From the NCBI RefSeq assembly GCF_037041345.1, contig NZ_CP146287.1:1119501-1183500 (forward strand): DNA of 64,000 nucleotides, written 5' to 3'. The number at the start of each line of letters is the position of its first letter. Within the stretch, counting starts at the first letter, position 1. Positions 51,307 to 59,267 of this stretch are shown in pieces. Made by a program: the position numbers and the translations under genes. Below the pieces are notes generated by a model. It was given only the letters and a program-made list of their open reading frames with translations. It was not told the origin of the DNA and made no database searches. The stretch is from Abiotrophia defectiva ATCC 49176. Its GTDB lineage: Bacteria; Bacillota; Bacilli; Lactobacillales; Aerococcaceae.

Positions 51307-53058
51307 TTATTCTTTGACAGGTTGATCAGCAGTCAATTCTACTTCTTCCCATTCAGTGCCAGAACCTAGGGTAATATCATAGTGCTTAACCCGGTTGTTG
51401 ATTGACACGAGTGAGTGACGGTAGAGGGTTGGGATAACAGGCGCTTCGTCGATGACGTATTTTTGCCAATCATCATAGGCTTTCTTACGGGCTGCATCTT
51501 CGAAGGCAGCATCAGAGTTAATAGCTGCTAGAAGTTTATCGTTCTCTTCCGTTGCCCAACGCATAGAGTTGAACTGGTTGTCGCGACCAAATTGAGTAGA
51601 TGGGTTTGGATCGCCCCCTACCCCCATGGCAGCTTGGAAGACATCAATGTCTGCATCCTTATCTAGGAGATCGTAGAAGGTGTTGAACTCAAGCAAACGA
51701 CCTTCATAGAGTTCAACGTTTACCCCAATTTGTTTCCAAGCATCAACATAGTATTGTGCAATTGGTTCAGCTACATCAGAACCTGACATAGAAGCAAAGG
51801 TCAGCTTGAAGCTCTTACCGTTAGGATCTTCTACGAAACCATCGCCATCTTTGTCGACAAAGCCGGCATCTGCCAAGATCTGTTTGGCCTTCTCTGGTTG
51901 GTAGGTATAACCTTCGATACTACCATCATTGTAGCTTGCAAACATGGATGGAATTGGAGAGTTAGCCCGCACCCGTAAGCCTTCATAGAAACGTTGGCCA
52001 ATGGCGTCATTGTCAATAGCGTAACCCATGGCTTGACGGAGCGCTTTATTGGATACTGGCTTACTGTCATCTGGTTGTACTTGCTCTTTTTCCTTATTCC
52101 AAGTCCCAACGTGGAAACCAATGTAGCTGTAGACGTTTGTCAGACGACCTAAGGTCTTGAAGTTGCTTGCATCCTTATAGGTGTTGTAGGCATCCTCTGG
52201 TAATGACGCGTAGTCATAGTTACCTGCCTTCATTTCTGATACAGCAGTTGAGGCGTTAACTACATCGACTTGTAGGCCTGCTAATTTAGGCTTGCCTTTG
52301 TAGTAGTTGTCATTCCGTTCGAAGACAACGGACTCGCCAGGGGTGATGGATTTAACTTTGAAAGGCCCAAAGCCGACTGGATTAGTCCGAACTTGTTCGC
52401 TATCTTCAAGATCCTTGATTGGTGTTTTCTCTAAGATGTGCTTAGGTTCGACGTAGGAGGATACCCCACCACCTGATTGGAGCATGGAAGCTGAGAATTC
52501 CTTATAGCTAATCTCTAAGGTGTAATCATCTACCTTCTTAAGACCAGAGATGGTGTCAGACTTACCATCATGGTATTCTTCCATCCCGACGACGTTTTTG
52601 AAGTCAGAACCATAACGGATACCGGTATAGTCCTTGTGCCCTACTACGTAGTAAGGGTAGATGACGTCTTCAATGGTGAGGGGCTGGCCATCTGTCCAGG
52701 TCACGCCTTCCGGAATCTTGATGGTGACTTTCTTATTAGCTTGGTCAAAGGTCAACTTAGCCAAACCAGAATCGTCAATCTTATAGTCGCCATCAGAACC
52801 GTAGAGACCTGGGTTGAAGAATTCAGTAATTCTCATGTCATTAGACTTCTCAGCATAGAGGCTACTGAGTGCACCAGAGAAGGGATCCCCAACTAAGGCA
52901 TATTTGAATACTCCACCATCAATCGCAGTTCCTTCGTTAGTCACTGATAATGGAAGATTGACGCCTTCAGCCACGGCAATAGCTGAAGGCCACATAATGG
53001 CGCTGACTGATAAGGCCGTGGCCATGAGGGCAAGATTTTTTCTAAAGGTTTTGTTCAT
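51307..53058 (-). CDS. Oligopeptide-binding protein, paralogue 2
   Basis: A 583-residue SBP_bac_5 protein, signal peptide MNKTFRKNLALMATALSVSA to about AVAEG, no lipobox. Mature motifs as in the other copies: GGVFKYALVGDPFSGAL, GPFKVKSITPGESVVFERNDNYYKGKP, DKDGDGFVEDPNGKSF, NNRVKHYDI. I chose the ATG at 53058 behind GGAGGAG; the upstream TTG lies in that site. Promoter TTGCTT-17-TATAGT upstream. Confidence 0.9.
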   Translation of the reverse strand: MNKTFRKNLALMATALSVSAIMWPSAIAVAEGVNLPLSVTNEGTAIDGGVFKYALVGDPFSGALSSLYAEKSNDMRITEFFNPGLYGSDGDYKIDDSGLAKLTFDQANKKVTIKIPEGVTWTDGQPLTIEDVIYPYYVVGHKDYTGIRYGSDFKNVVGMEEYHDGKSDTISGLKKVDDYTLEISYKEFSASMLQSGGGVSSYVEPKHILEKTPIKDLEDSEQVRTNPVGFGPFKVKSITPGESVVFERNDNYYKGKPKLAGLQVDVVNASTAVSEMKAGNYDYASLPEDAYNTYKDASNFKTLGRLTNVYSYIGFHVGTWNKEKEQVQPDDSKPVSNKALRQAMGYAIDNDAIGQRFYEGLRVRANSPIPSMFASYNDGSIEGYTYQPEKAKQILADAGFVDKDGDGFVEDPNGKSFKLTFASMSGSDVAEPIAQYYVDAWKQIGVNVELYEGRLLEFNTFYDLLDKDADIDVFQAAMGVGGDPNPSTQFGRDNQFNSMRWATEENDKLLAAINSDAAFEDAARKKAYDDWQKYVIDEAPVIPTLYRHSLVSINNRVKHYDITLGSGTEWEEVELTADQPVKE

Positions 53059-53101
53059 GTTTTTCTCCTCCAAACATAGGTATCATTTTATGATTGAGTT
53101 T

Positions 53102-53130
53102 ACTATACTCCTATTCCTATGAAAAAGCAA
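53102..53130 (-). promoter_or_regulatory. Promoter of oligopeptide-binding paralogue 2
   Basis: Minus strand -35 TTGCTT (53125-53130), 17-base spacer, -10 TATAGT (53102-53107). Confidence 0.65.
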
Positions 53131-53227
53131 TAGTTTTTTCACCGTTTTTTAATTTTCGTATCATCTTTTTCTTTTGAAAGCCATCAAAGGGCCATTTTCA
53201 ACACGAATTTTACCCTATCAAAAGTAG

Positions 53228-53255
53228 AAAGGCTGGGAAGATCCCAGCCTTTTCG
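53228..53255 (-). terminator. Terminator of oligopeptide-binding paralogue 3
   Basis: Minus-strand stem AAAGGCTGGGA/TCCCAGCCTTT with loop around TCT. Same element as the one after paralogue 4. Confidence 0.8.
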
Positions 53256-53260
53256 TTTAC

Positions 53261-55012
53261 TTATTCTTTTATTGGTGAATCTGCTGTTAACTCTACTTGG
53301 TTCCAGTCGAAGTCAACCCCTGGAGTTGCATCATAGTGCTTAATCCGGTTGTTAAAGGATGTTAACTGGTACCGATAGAGGGTTGGCACCATTGGGACTT
53401 CATCCATAATGAAGTCTTGCCATTTCTTGAAGGCTTCCTTACGGTAATCCGCGTCAAAGGAAGCATCAGAGCGGATGTCTTTGAGTAAGCTATCATTTTG
53501 ATCACTAGCATAACGCATATAGTTGAACTGGGCGTTGCGACCAAACATAAAGGCTGGGTTAGGATCCCCACCAAAGCCCATAGCTGCTGAGAAGACATCA
53601 ATGTCTGCATCTGTCCCTAAGAGATCGTAGAAGGAGTTAAACTCATGCAAACGACCTTCATAGAGTTCGACGTTAATGCCGACTTGCTTCCAAGCATCTA
53701 CATAATATTGGGCAATTGGCTCAGCCACATCAGTCCCTGACATGGCCAAGTACTTGAGGCTAAATTGATTACCCTTAGGATCTTCTACGAAACCATCGCC
53801 ATCCTTGTCCACAAAACCTGCATCAGCCAAGATTTGCTTAGCTTTTTCTGGTTGGTAGGTATAGCCTTCACGACTGCTGTCCGCAATATCCTTGAAGGTT
53901 GGTGGAATTGGTGAGTTAGCTTGCCAACGTAACCCTTCATAGAAACGCTGACCGATTGCGCCATTGTCCACAGCATATCCCATGGCTTGACGAAGGCTCT
54001 TATTATTAATAACCTTGCTTTCGTCCACTTCAACTTCTTGCTTATCAGCATTCCATTTACCTAAATGGAAACCTAGGTATTGGACCGTATTCTCTACTTG
54101 TCCAATCGTTTTGAAGTTAGTAGCATCCTTATAGGTGCTGTAAGAATCAGCAGGTAGACTAGCTATGTCATAGTTACCAGCCTTCATCTCAGAAACAGCA
54201 GTCGATGCGTTCACCACATCCATTTGAACTGTGTCAATCTTAGGTTTGCCCTTGTAGTAGTATTCATTGGCTTCTAAAATAACAGATTCGCCTGGCGTAA
54301 TAGACTTGACTTTGAAAGGCCCAAAACCAACTGGTTTCTTACGCACCACATCACTGTCCACCTGTTCCTTAATTGGAATATTCTCATAGGCATGCTTAGG
54401 AACCATATAGTTACTTACCCCGCCCCAAGCTTGCAACATGGAGTTAGAGAATTCCTTATAGGTTACTTCCAAGGTATAGTCATCTACCTTCTTCAAACCA
54501 GAGATGGTATCAGTGGTACCCGCGTGGTACTCTTCCATCCCTACGACATTTTGGAAGTCAGAACCGTAACGGACACCGGTATAGTCCTTATGACCGATGA
54601 CATAGTAAGGATAGATAACATCCTCAATAGTCACTGGCTCGCCATCATCCCATTTGGTTCCTTGCGGAATGGTGATGGTTACCTTCTTGTTATCTTTGTC
54701 AAACTTAATCTTACCAAAGCCAGAGTCGTCTAACTTATAGTTGGCGTCGTTCCCGAACAAGTTAGGTGAGAACATGCCGACAATTTCATAGTCCTTGCCG
54801 TTATCTGAGTAGAGCGGAGATAAGACACCTGAGAATGGATCCCCAACCATGGCATACTTGAGGGCCCCACCTGAGATTGGTGTCCCTTCATTATCGATTA
54901 CTGTAGATAAATTAGCATCTTGGGCCTGAGCACTAGCCCAAGGGGCCAATACGCCAACTACAGACAATCCCGCTACCAATGCAGTCAAGGATTTGCTAAT
55001 ACGACTTTTCAT
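53261..55012 (-). CDS. Oligopeptide-binding protein, paralogue 3 (duplicate of paralogue 4)
   Basis: A 583-residue SBP_bac_5 protein with a signal peptide ending WASAQAQ and no Cys. It differs from paralogue 4 by about 28 residues by eye; most changes are conservative, plus some in the peptide-contact region (KKPVG versus KSPVG; YRYQL versus YSYQL). Promoter TTGCTA-17-TATAGT and a GGAGGAAAT ribosome binding site are shared. The two copies are a tandem duplication with a repeat unit of about 2.02 kb. Confidence 0.92.
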   Translation of the reverse strand: MKSRISKSLTALVAGLSVVGVLAPWASAQAQDANLSTVIDNEGTPISGGALKYAMVGDPFSGVLSPLYSDNGKDYEIVGMFSPNLFGNDANYKLDDSGFGKIKFDKDNKKVTITIPQGTKWDDGEPVTIEDVIYPYYVIGHKDYTGVRYGSDFQNVVGMEEYHAGTTDTISGLKKVDDYTLEVTYKEFSNSMLQAWGGVSNYMVPKHAYENIPIKEQVDSDVVRKKPVGFGPFKVKSITPGESVILEANEYYYKGKPKIDTVQMDVVNASTAVSEMKAGNYDIASLPADSYSTYKDATNFKTIGQVENTVQYLGFHLGKWNADKQEVEVDESKVINNKSLRQAMGYAVDNGAIGQRFYEGLRWQANSPIPPTFKDIADSSREGYTYQPEKAKQILADAGFVDKDGDGFVEDPKGNQFSLKYLAMSGTDVAEPIAQYYVDAWKQVGINVELYEGRLHEFNSFYDLLGTDADIDVFSAAMGFGGDPNPAFMFGRNAQFNYMRYASDQNDSLLKDIRSDASFDADYRKEAFKKWQDFIMDEVPMVPTLYRYQLTSFNNRIKHYDATPGVDFDWNQVELTADSPIKE

Positions 55013-55056
55013 AAGATTTCCTCCTTCATATTGGCTTAGTCATTACGATTAAGGAT

Positions 55057-55085
55057 ACTATACCCGATAAATAAGAAAATAGCAA
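55057..55085 (-). promoter_or_regulatory. Promoter of oligopeptide-binding paralogue 3
   Basis: Minus strand -35 TTGCTA (55080-55085), 17-base spacer, -10 TATAGT (55057-55062). Confidence 0.7.
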
Positions 55086-55247
55086 GAGGTTTCTTCATTG
55101 TTTTCTCATCTTGGACTTATCATATCCTCATATTAAACCTTTGATGAATCCCTTCATAAAAGATATGGTAACGATTTCCAAAAGAGACTAAATGTTCTTC
55201 TATTTTTTGTGGTGAGAAGTCGTCTCTCACTTAGCTAGACAAAACAA

Positions 55248-55276
55248 GAAAGGCTGGGATATTCCCAGCCTTTTCG
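55248..55276 (-). terminator. Terminator of oligopeptide-binding paralogue 4
   Basis: Minus-strand stem AAGGCTGGGA/TCCCAGCCTT with a short loop and T-rich end, same as after paralogue 3. Confidence 0.8.
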
Positions 55277-55281
55277 TTCAC

Positions 55282-57033
55282 TTATTCTTTGATTGGTTCA
55301 TCTGCTGTTAATTCTACTTGGTTCCAGTCGAAGTCAGCCCCTGGAGTTGCATCATAGTGCTTAATCCGGTTGTTGAATGTCGTTAACTGGTAACTGTAGA
55401 GCGTTGGCACCATTGGCACTTCATCCATGATGAAATCTTGCCATTTCTTGAAGGCTTCCTTACGGTAATCCGCATCAAAGGAAGCATCAGAGCGGATGTC
55501 CTTGAGCAAGCTATCATTCTGTTCACTAGCGTAACGCATAAAGTTGAATTGGGCGTTACGGCCAAACATAAAGGCAGGGTTTGGATCCCCACCAAAGCCC
55601 ATAGAGGCTGAGAAGACATCAATGTCCGCATCCGTCCCTAAGAGATCATAGAAGGAGTTAAACTCATGCAAGCGACCTTCATAGAGTTCGACATTAATGC
55701 CGACTTGCTTCCAAGAATCTACATAATATTGGGCGATTGGCTCAGCTACATCAGTCCCTGACGTGGCCAAGTACTTGAGGCTAAATTGATTACCCTTAGG
55801 ATCTTCAACGAAGCCGTCGCCATCCTTGTCCACAAAACCAGCATCGGCTAAGATTTGCTTAGCTTTTTCTGGTTGGTAGGTATAGCCTTCACGACTGCTA
55901 TCCGCAATATCCTTAAAAGTTGGCGGAATTGGCGAGTTGGCTTGCCAACGTAATCCTTCATAGAAACGCTGACCGATTGCGCCATTGTCTACAGCATAGC
56001 CCATGGCTTGTCGCAGACTCTTGTTATTGACAATCTTACTTTCATCTACTTCAACTTCTTGCTTATCAGCATTCCATTTACCTAAGTGGAAACCAAGATA
56101 TTGAACTCTATTCTCTACTTGTCCAATCGTTTTGAAGTTAGTAGCATCCTTATAGGTACTGTAAGAATCAGCAGGTAGACTAGCTATGTCATAGTTGCCG
56201 GCCTTCATCTCGGAGACAGCGGTTGAAGAGTTGACTACATCCATTTGCACTTTGTCAATCTTAGGTTTACCCTTGTAGTAGTATTCATTGGCTTCTAAGA
56301 TGACAGATTCACCTGGCGTAATGGACTTAACCTTGAAAGGTCCAAAACCAACCGGACTCTTACGCATAAGGTCACTGTCTGCTTGTTCCTTAATTGGAAT
56401 ATTCTCATAGGCATGTTTAGGAATCAGATAGTTACTTACCCCACCCCAAGCTTGCAGCATAGAGTTGGAGAATTTCTTATAAGTCACTTCTAAGGTATAA
56501 TCATCAACCTTCTTCAAACCTGAAATAGTATCGGTTGTACCTGCGTGATATTCTTCCATCCCCACGACATTTTGGAAGTCAGAACCATAACGGACACCCG
56601 TATAGTCCTTATGACCGATGACGTAGTAAGGATAGATAACATCCTCAATAGTGATTGGCTCACCATCATCCCATTTAGTTCCTTGCGGAATGGTGATGGT
56701 TACCTTCTTGTTATCCTTGTCGAACTTGATTTTACCAAAGCCAGAGTCATCTAACTTATAGTTGGCGTCATTCCCAAACAAGTTAGGAGAAAACATCGAA
56801 ACAATTTCATAGTCCTTGCCGTTATCAGAGTAGAGTGGAGATAGAACACCTGAGAATGGATCCCCAACCATGGCATACTTGAGGGTCCCACCTGAAATCG
56901 GTGTCCCTTCATTATCGATTACTGTAGATAAATTAGCATCTTGAGCTTGAGCACTTGCCCAAGGGTCCAGCATGCCGACCACAGATAATCCTGCTACCAA
57001 TGCAGTCAAGGACTTGCTAATACAACTTTTCAT
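55282..57033 (-). CDS. Oligopeptide-binding protein, paralogue 4 (duplicate of paralogue 3)
   Basis: A 583-residue SBP_bac_5 protein, about 95% identical to paralogue 3. The signal peptide region has Cys4 (MKSCISKS) in the basic n-region, which is not a lipobox. All family motifs are intact (GPFKVKSITPGESVILEANEYYYKGKP, DKDGDGFVEDPKGNQF). Promoter TTGCTA-17-TATAGT. Confidence 0.92.
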   Translation of the reverse strand: MKSCISKSLTALVAGLSVVGMLDPWASAQAQDANLSTVIDNEGTPISGGTLKYAMVGDPFSGVLSPLYSDNGKDYEIVSMFSPNLFGNDANYKLDDSGFGKIKFDKDNKKVTITIPQGTKWDDGEPITIEDVIYPYYVIGHKDYTGVRYGSDFQNVVGMEEYHAGTTDTISGLKKVDDYTLEVTYKKFSNSMLQAWGGVSNYLIPKHAYENIPIKEQADSDLMRKSPVGFGPFKVKSITPGESVILEANEYYYKGKPKIDKVQMDVVNSSTAVSEMKAGNYDIASLPADSYSTYKDATNFKTIGQVENRVQYLGFHLGKWNADKQEVEVDESKIVNNKSLRQAMGYAVDNGAIGQRFYEGLRWQANSPIPPTFKDIADSSREGYTYQPEKAKQILADAGFVDKDGDGFVEDPKGNQFSLKYLATSGTDVAEPIAQYYVDSWKQVGINVELYEGRLHEFNSFYDLLGTDADIDVFSASMGFGGDPNPAFMFGRNAQFNFMRYASEQNDSLLKDIRSDASFDADYRKEAFKKWQDFIMDEVPMVPTLYSYQLTTFNNRIKHYDATPGADFDWNQVELTADEPIKE

Positions 57034-57077
57034 AAGATTTCCTCCTTCATATTGGCTTAGTCAATACGATTAAGGAT

Positions 57078-57106
57078 ACTATAACTGATAAATGAGAAAA
57101 TAGCAA
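57078..57106 (-). promoter_or_regulatory. Promoter of oligopeptide-binding paralogue 4
   Basis: Minus strand -35 TTGCTA (57101-57106), 17-base spacer, -10 TATAGT (57078-57083). Confidence 0.7.
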
Positions 57107-57258
57107 GAGGTTTCTTCATTGTTTTCTCATCTTCGACTTATCATATACTCATATTATACCTTAACTAAATCCCTTTATAAAGGATATGGTAACGATTTCT
57201 GAACCAATCAATTCTTTCGGTATTTTTCTTGTTAAAATCCCCTCTTAACTTGCTCAGA

Positions 57259-57295
57259 TGAAAAAGAGACTAGGACAAATGCCCTAGTCTCTTTT
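57259..57295 (-). terminator. Terminator of oligopeptide-binding paralogue 5
   Basis: A 13-bp stem AAAAGAGACTAGG/CCTAGTCTCTTTT (57262-57274 with 57283-57295) followed by minus-strand Ts. Confidence 0.9.
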
Positions 57296-57307
57296 CATTA
57301 ATCTGAA

Positions 57308-59053
57308 TTATTTAACTGGTTGATCAGCAGTTAATTCAACTTCAGAAAGGTCAAATGTTGAACCCACTTTGAAGTCATAGTGTTTCACACGGTTGTTAAC
57401 AGAAATTAACTCATTACGGAAGAGGGTTGGAATAACTGGTGCTTCTTCAGTGAAGTACTTTTGCCAGTCGCTGAAGGCTTTCTTACGGAAGGCTTCGTCG
57501 AAGGATTCAGTAGAACCTAAAGCATCCAAGAGCTTGTCGTTCTCTTCAGTTGCCCAACGAGTATAGTTGAAGGCAGCCTTACGACCAAACAAGTTAATAG
57601 GGTTTGGATCCCCACCTACCCCGAAGGCTGCTTGGTAGACATCAACGTCACCATCTTTTTTGAGCAAGTCGTAGAAGGCGTTAAATTCCATGAGACGACC
57701 GTCTACAAGCTCAACGTTAATCCCTACTTGTTTCCAAGAGTCGATATAGTATTGCGCGATTGGTTCAGCCGTTGCGCCCCCTTGCATAGAAGCAAATTTA
57801 AGGGTGAAGCTCTTACCGTTTGGATCTTCTACGAAGCCGTCACCGTCTTTGTCGACGAAACCAGCATCGGCAAGGATTTGTTTAGATTTTTCTGGTTGGT
57901 AGGTGTAACCTTCAATTGAGCTATCGTTGTAGTCCTTGAAGAGGGCTGGAATAGTGGTGTTGGCACGAGTACGTAAACCGTTGTAGAATTTCTCACCGAT
58001 TGCAGCATTGTCAATAGCGTAACCCATGGCTTGACGTAGGGCTTTGTTAGATACAACACGACTTGGGTCGTATTCAACTTCCTTCTTGTCTGCGTTCCAT
58101 TTACCCATCTTGAAACCGATGTAGCTCATGGCATTCTGTAAACGACCTAATGTTTTGAAGTTAGTAGCATCTGCATAGGTTGGGTATTCATCAGAAGACA
58201 ACTTAGCGATGTCATAGTTGCCGGCTTTCATTTCTGACACGGCAGTTGAAGGGTTAACTACATCTAATTGCATACCATCTACTTTTGGCTTACCTTTGTA
58301 GTAGTATTCGTTGGCTTCGAAAGTAACAGATTCCCCTGGTGTAATCGATTTAACACGGAAAGGTCCGTTCCCTACCGGGTTCTTACGAACTGCATCTGAA
58401 TCTAATTGTTCTGCCACAGGAATTTTCTCGAAGACATGTTTAGGCATCATAAATTGAGAGACACCGCCCCCTGCTTGTAACATACCAGCTGGGAATTCCT
58501 TATAGCTTACTTCTAAGGTCCAGTCGTCAACGCGCTTAAGACCTGAGATTTCTTCAGCTTTACCTTCATGGTATTCTGCCATCCCTACAACGTTCTCAAA
58601 GTCATCCCCATAACGAATGCCGGCATAGTCTTTGTGACCGATGACATAGTATGGATAGATAACGTCATCGATAGTTAATGGCTCACCATCATCCCATTTA
58701 GTATTTTCAGGAATTTTGATGGTTACTTTCTTGTTGTCCTTGTCAAAGGTCAACTTAGCAAAACCAGTATCGTTAATAACGAAGTTCTCATCGTAACCGT
58801 ATAGACCAGCCATAAAGTTATCAATAACATCTGAATCCGGACCAGTAGAATAGTATACTTGGTTGAATACACCAGCAAATGGGTCCCCGACCAAAGCAAC
58901 TTTCAAAGTACCACCAGAAATAGGTGTCCCTTCGTTATCTACCGTAACAGGTAAATTAGCGCCTTCAGCGTGGGCTAAGGTTGGCGCAAAAGCACCAGCT
59001 AAAGTAAAAGCAGCAGCTACTAAAGCTAAGCTCTTCTTCATAGACTTCTTCAT
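57308..59053 (-). CDS. Oligopeptide-binding protein, paralogue 5
   Basis: A 581-residue SBP_bac_5 protein, signal peptide MKKSMKKSLALVAAAFTLAG to about AHAEG, no Cys. Same mature motifs (GGTLKVALVGDPFAGVF, GPFRVKSITPGESVTFEANEYYYKGKP, DKDGDGFVEDPNGKSF, VELTADQPVK). The GGGGGT ribosome binding site is 6 bases from the ATG; promoter TTGCTA-17-TAGAAT upstream. Confidence 0.92.
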   Translation of the reverse strand: MKKSMKKSLALVAAAFTLAGAFAPTLAHAEGANLPVTVDNEGTPISGGTLKVALVGDPFAGVFNQVYYSTGPDSDVIDNFMAGLYGYDENFVINDTGFAKLTFDKDNKKVTIKIPENTKWDDGEPLTIDDVIYPYYVIGHKDYAGIRYGDDFENVVGMAEYHEGKAEEISGLKRVDDWTLEVSYKEFPAGMLQAGGGVSQFMMPKHVFEKIPVAEQLDSDAVRKNPVGNGPFRVKSITPGESVTFEANEYYYKGKPKVDGMQLDVVNPSTAVSEMKAGNYDIAKLSSDEYPTYADATNFKTLGRLQNAMSYIGFKMGKWNADKKEVEYDPSRVVSNKALRQAMGYAIDNAAIGEKFYNGLRTRANTTIPALFKDYNDSSIEGYTYQPEKSKQILADAGFVDKDGDGFVEDPNGKSFTLKFASMQGGATAEPIAQYYIDSWKQVGINVELVDGRLMEFNAFYDLLKKDGDVDVYQAAFGVGGDPNPINLFGRKAAFNYTRWATEENDKLLDALGSTESFDEAFRKKAFSDWQKYFTEEAPVIPTLFRNELISVNNRVKHYDFKVGSTFDLSEVELTADQPVK

Positions 59054-59089
59054 ATTGTACCCCCAATGGATATTATTTTATATGCTCCT

Positions 59090-59118
59090 ATTCTACCCTT
59101 TTTGCTAGGGAATAGCAA
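59090..59118 (-). promoter_or_regulatory. Promoter of oligopeptide-binding paralogue 5
   Basis: Minus strand -35 TTGCTA (59113-59118), 17-base spacer, -10 TAGAAT (59090-59095). Confidence 0.65.
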
Positions 59119-59267
59119 GCGTTTTATTATAATTTTCTCACTTTATATTCATGTTTTTGTAGGGAAAAATTTATTTAGGTCAAATCTGACTATATTTGGC
59201 CTGAGAAAGTGGATTTTGGTAGACAAATCATCCTTAAATACATGCAAGGCTCTTAGTCTTCGTGTCC

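Larger units (their letters stand above)
53230..55150 (-). repeat. Tandem duplication unit A (oligopeptide-binding gene with promoter and terminator)
   Basis: The segment from the terminator near 53230 to about 55150 matches 55250-57170 closely over the coding region, the leader (the CTCCTTCATATTGGCTTAGTC segment) and the promoter. The two unit starts are 2021 bases apart. Confidence 0.85.
55250..57170 (-). repeat. Tandem duplication unit B (oligopeptide-binding gene with promoter and terminator)
   Basis: Second copy of the unit at 53230-55150. See unit A. Confidence 0.85.

Noticed and set aside
55166-55180. TGGTAACGATTTCCA resembling a CcpA cre or LacI-type site upstream of the duplicated oligopeptide-binding gene
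   Set aside because: Two mismatches to the cre consensus and no support from the sister gene upstream regions except the duplicate itself.
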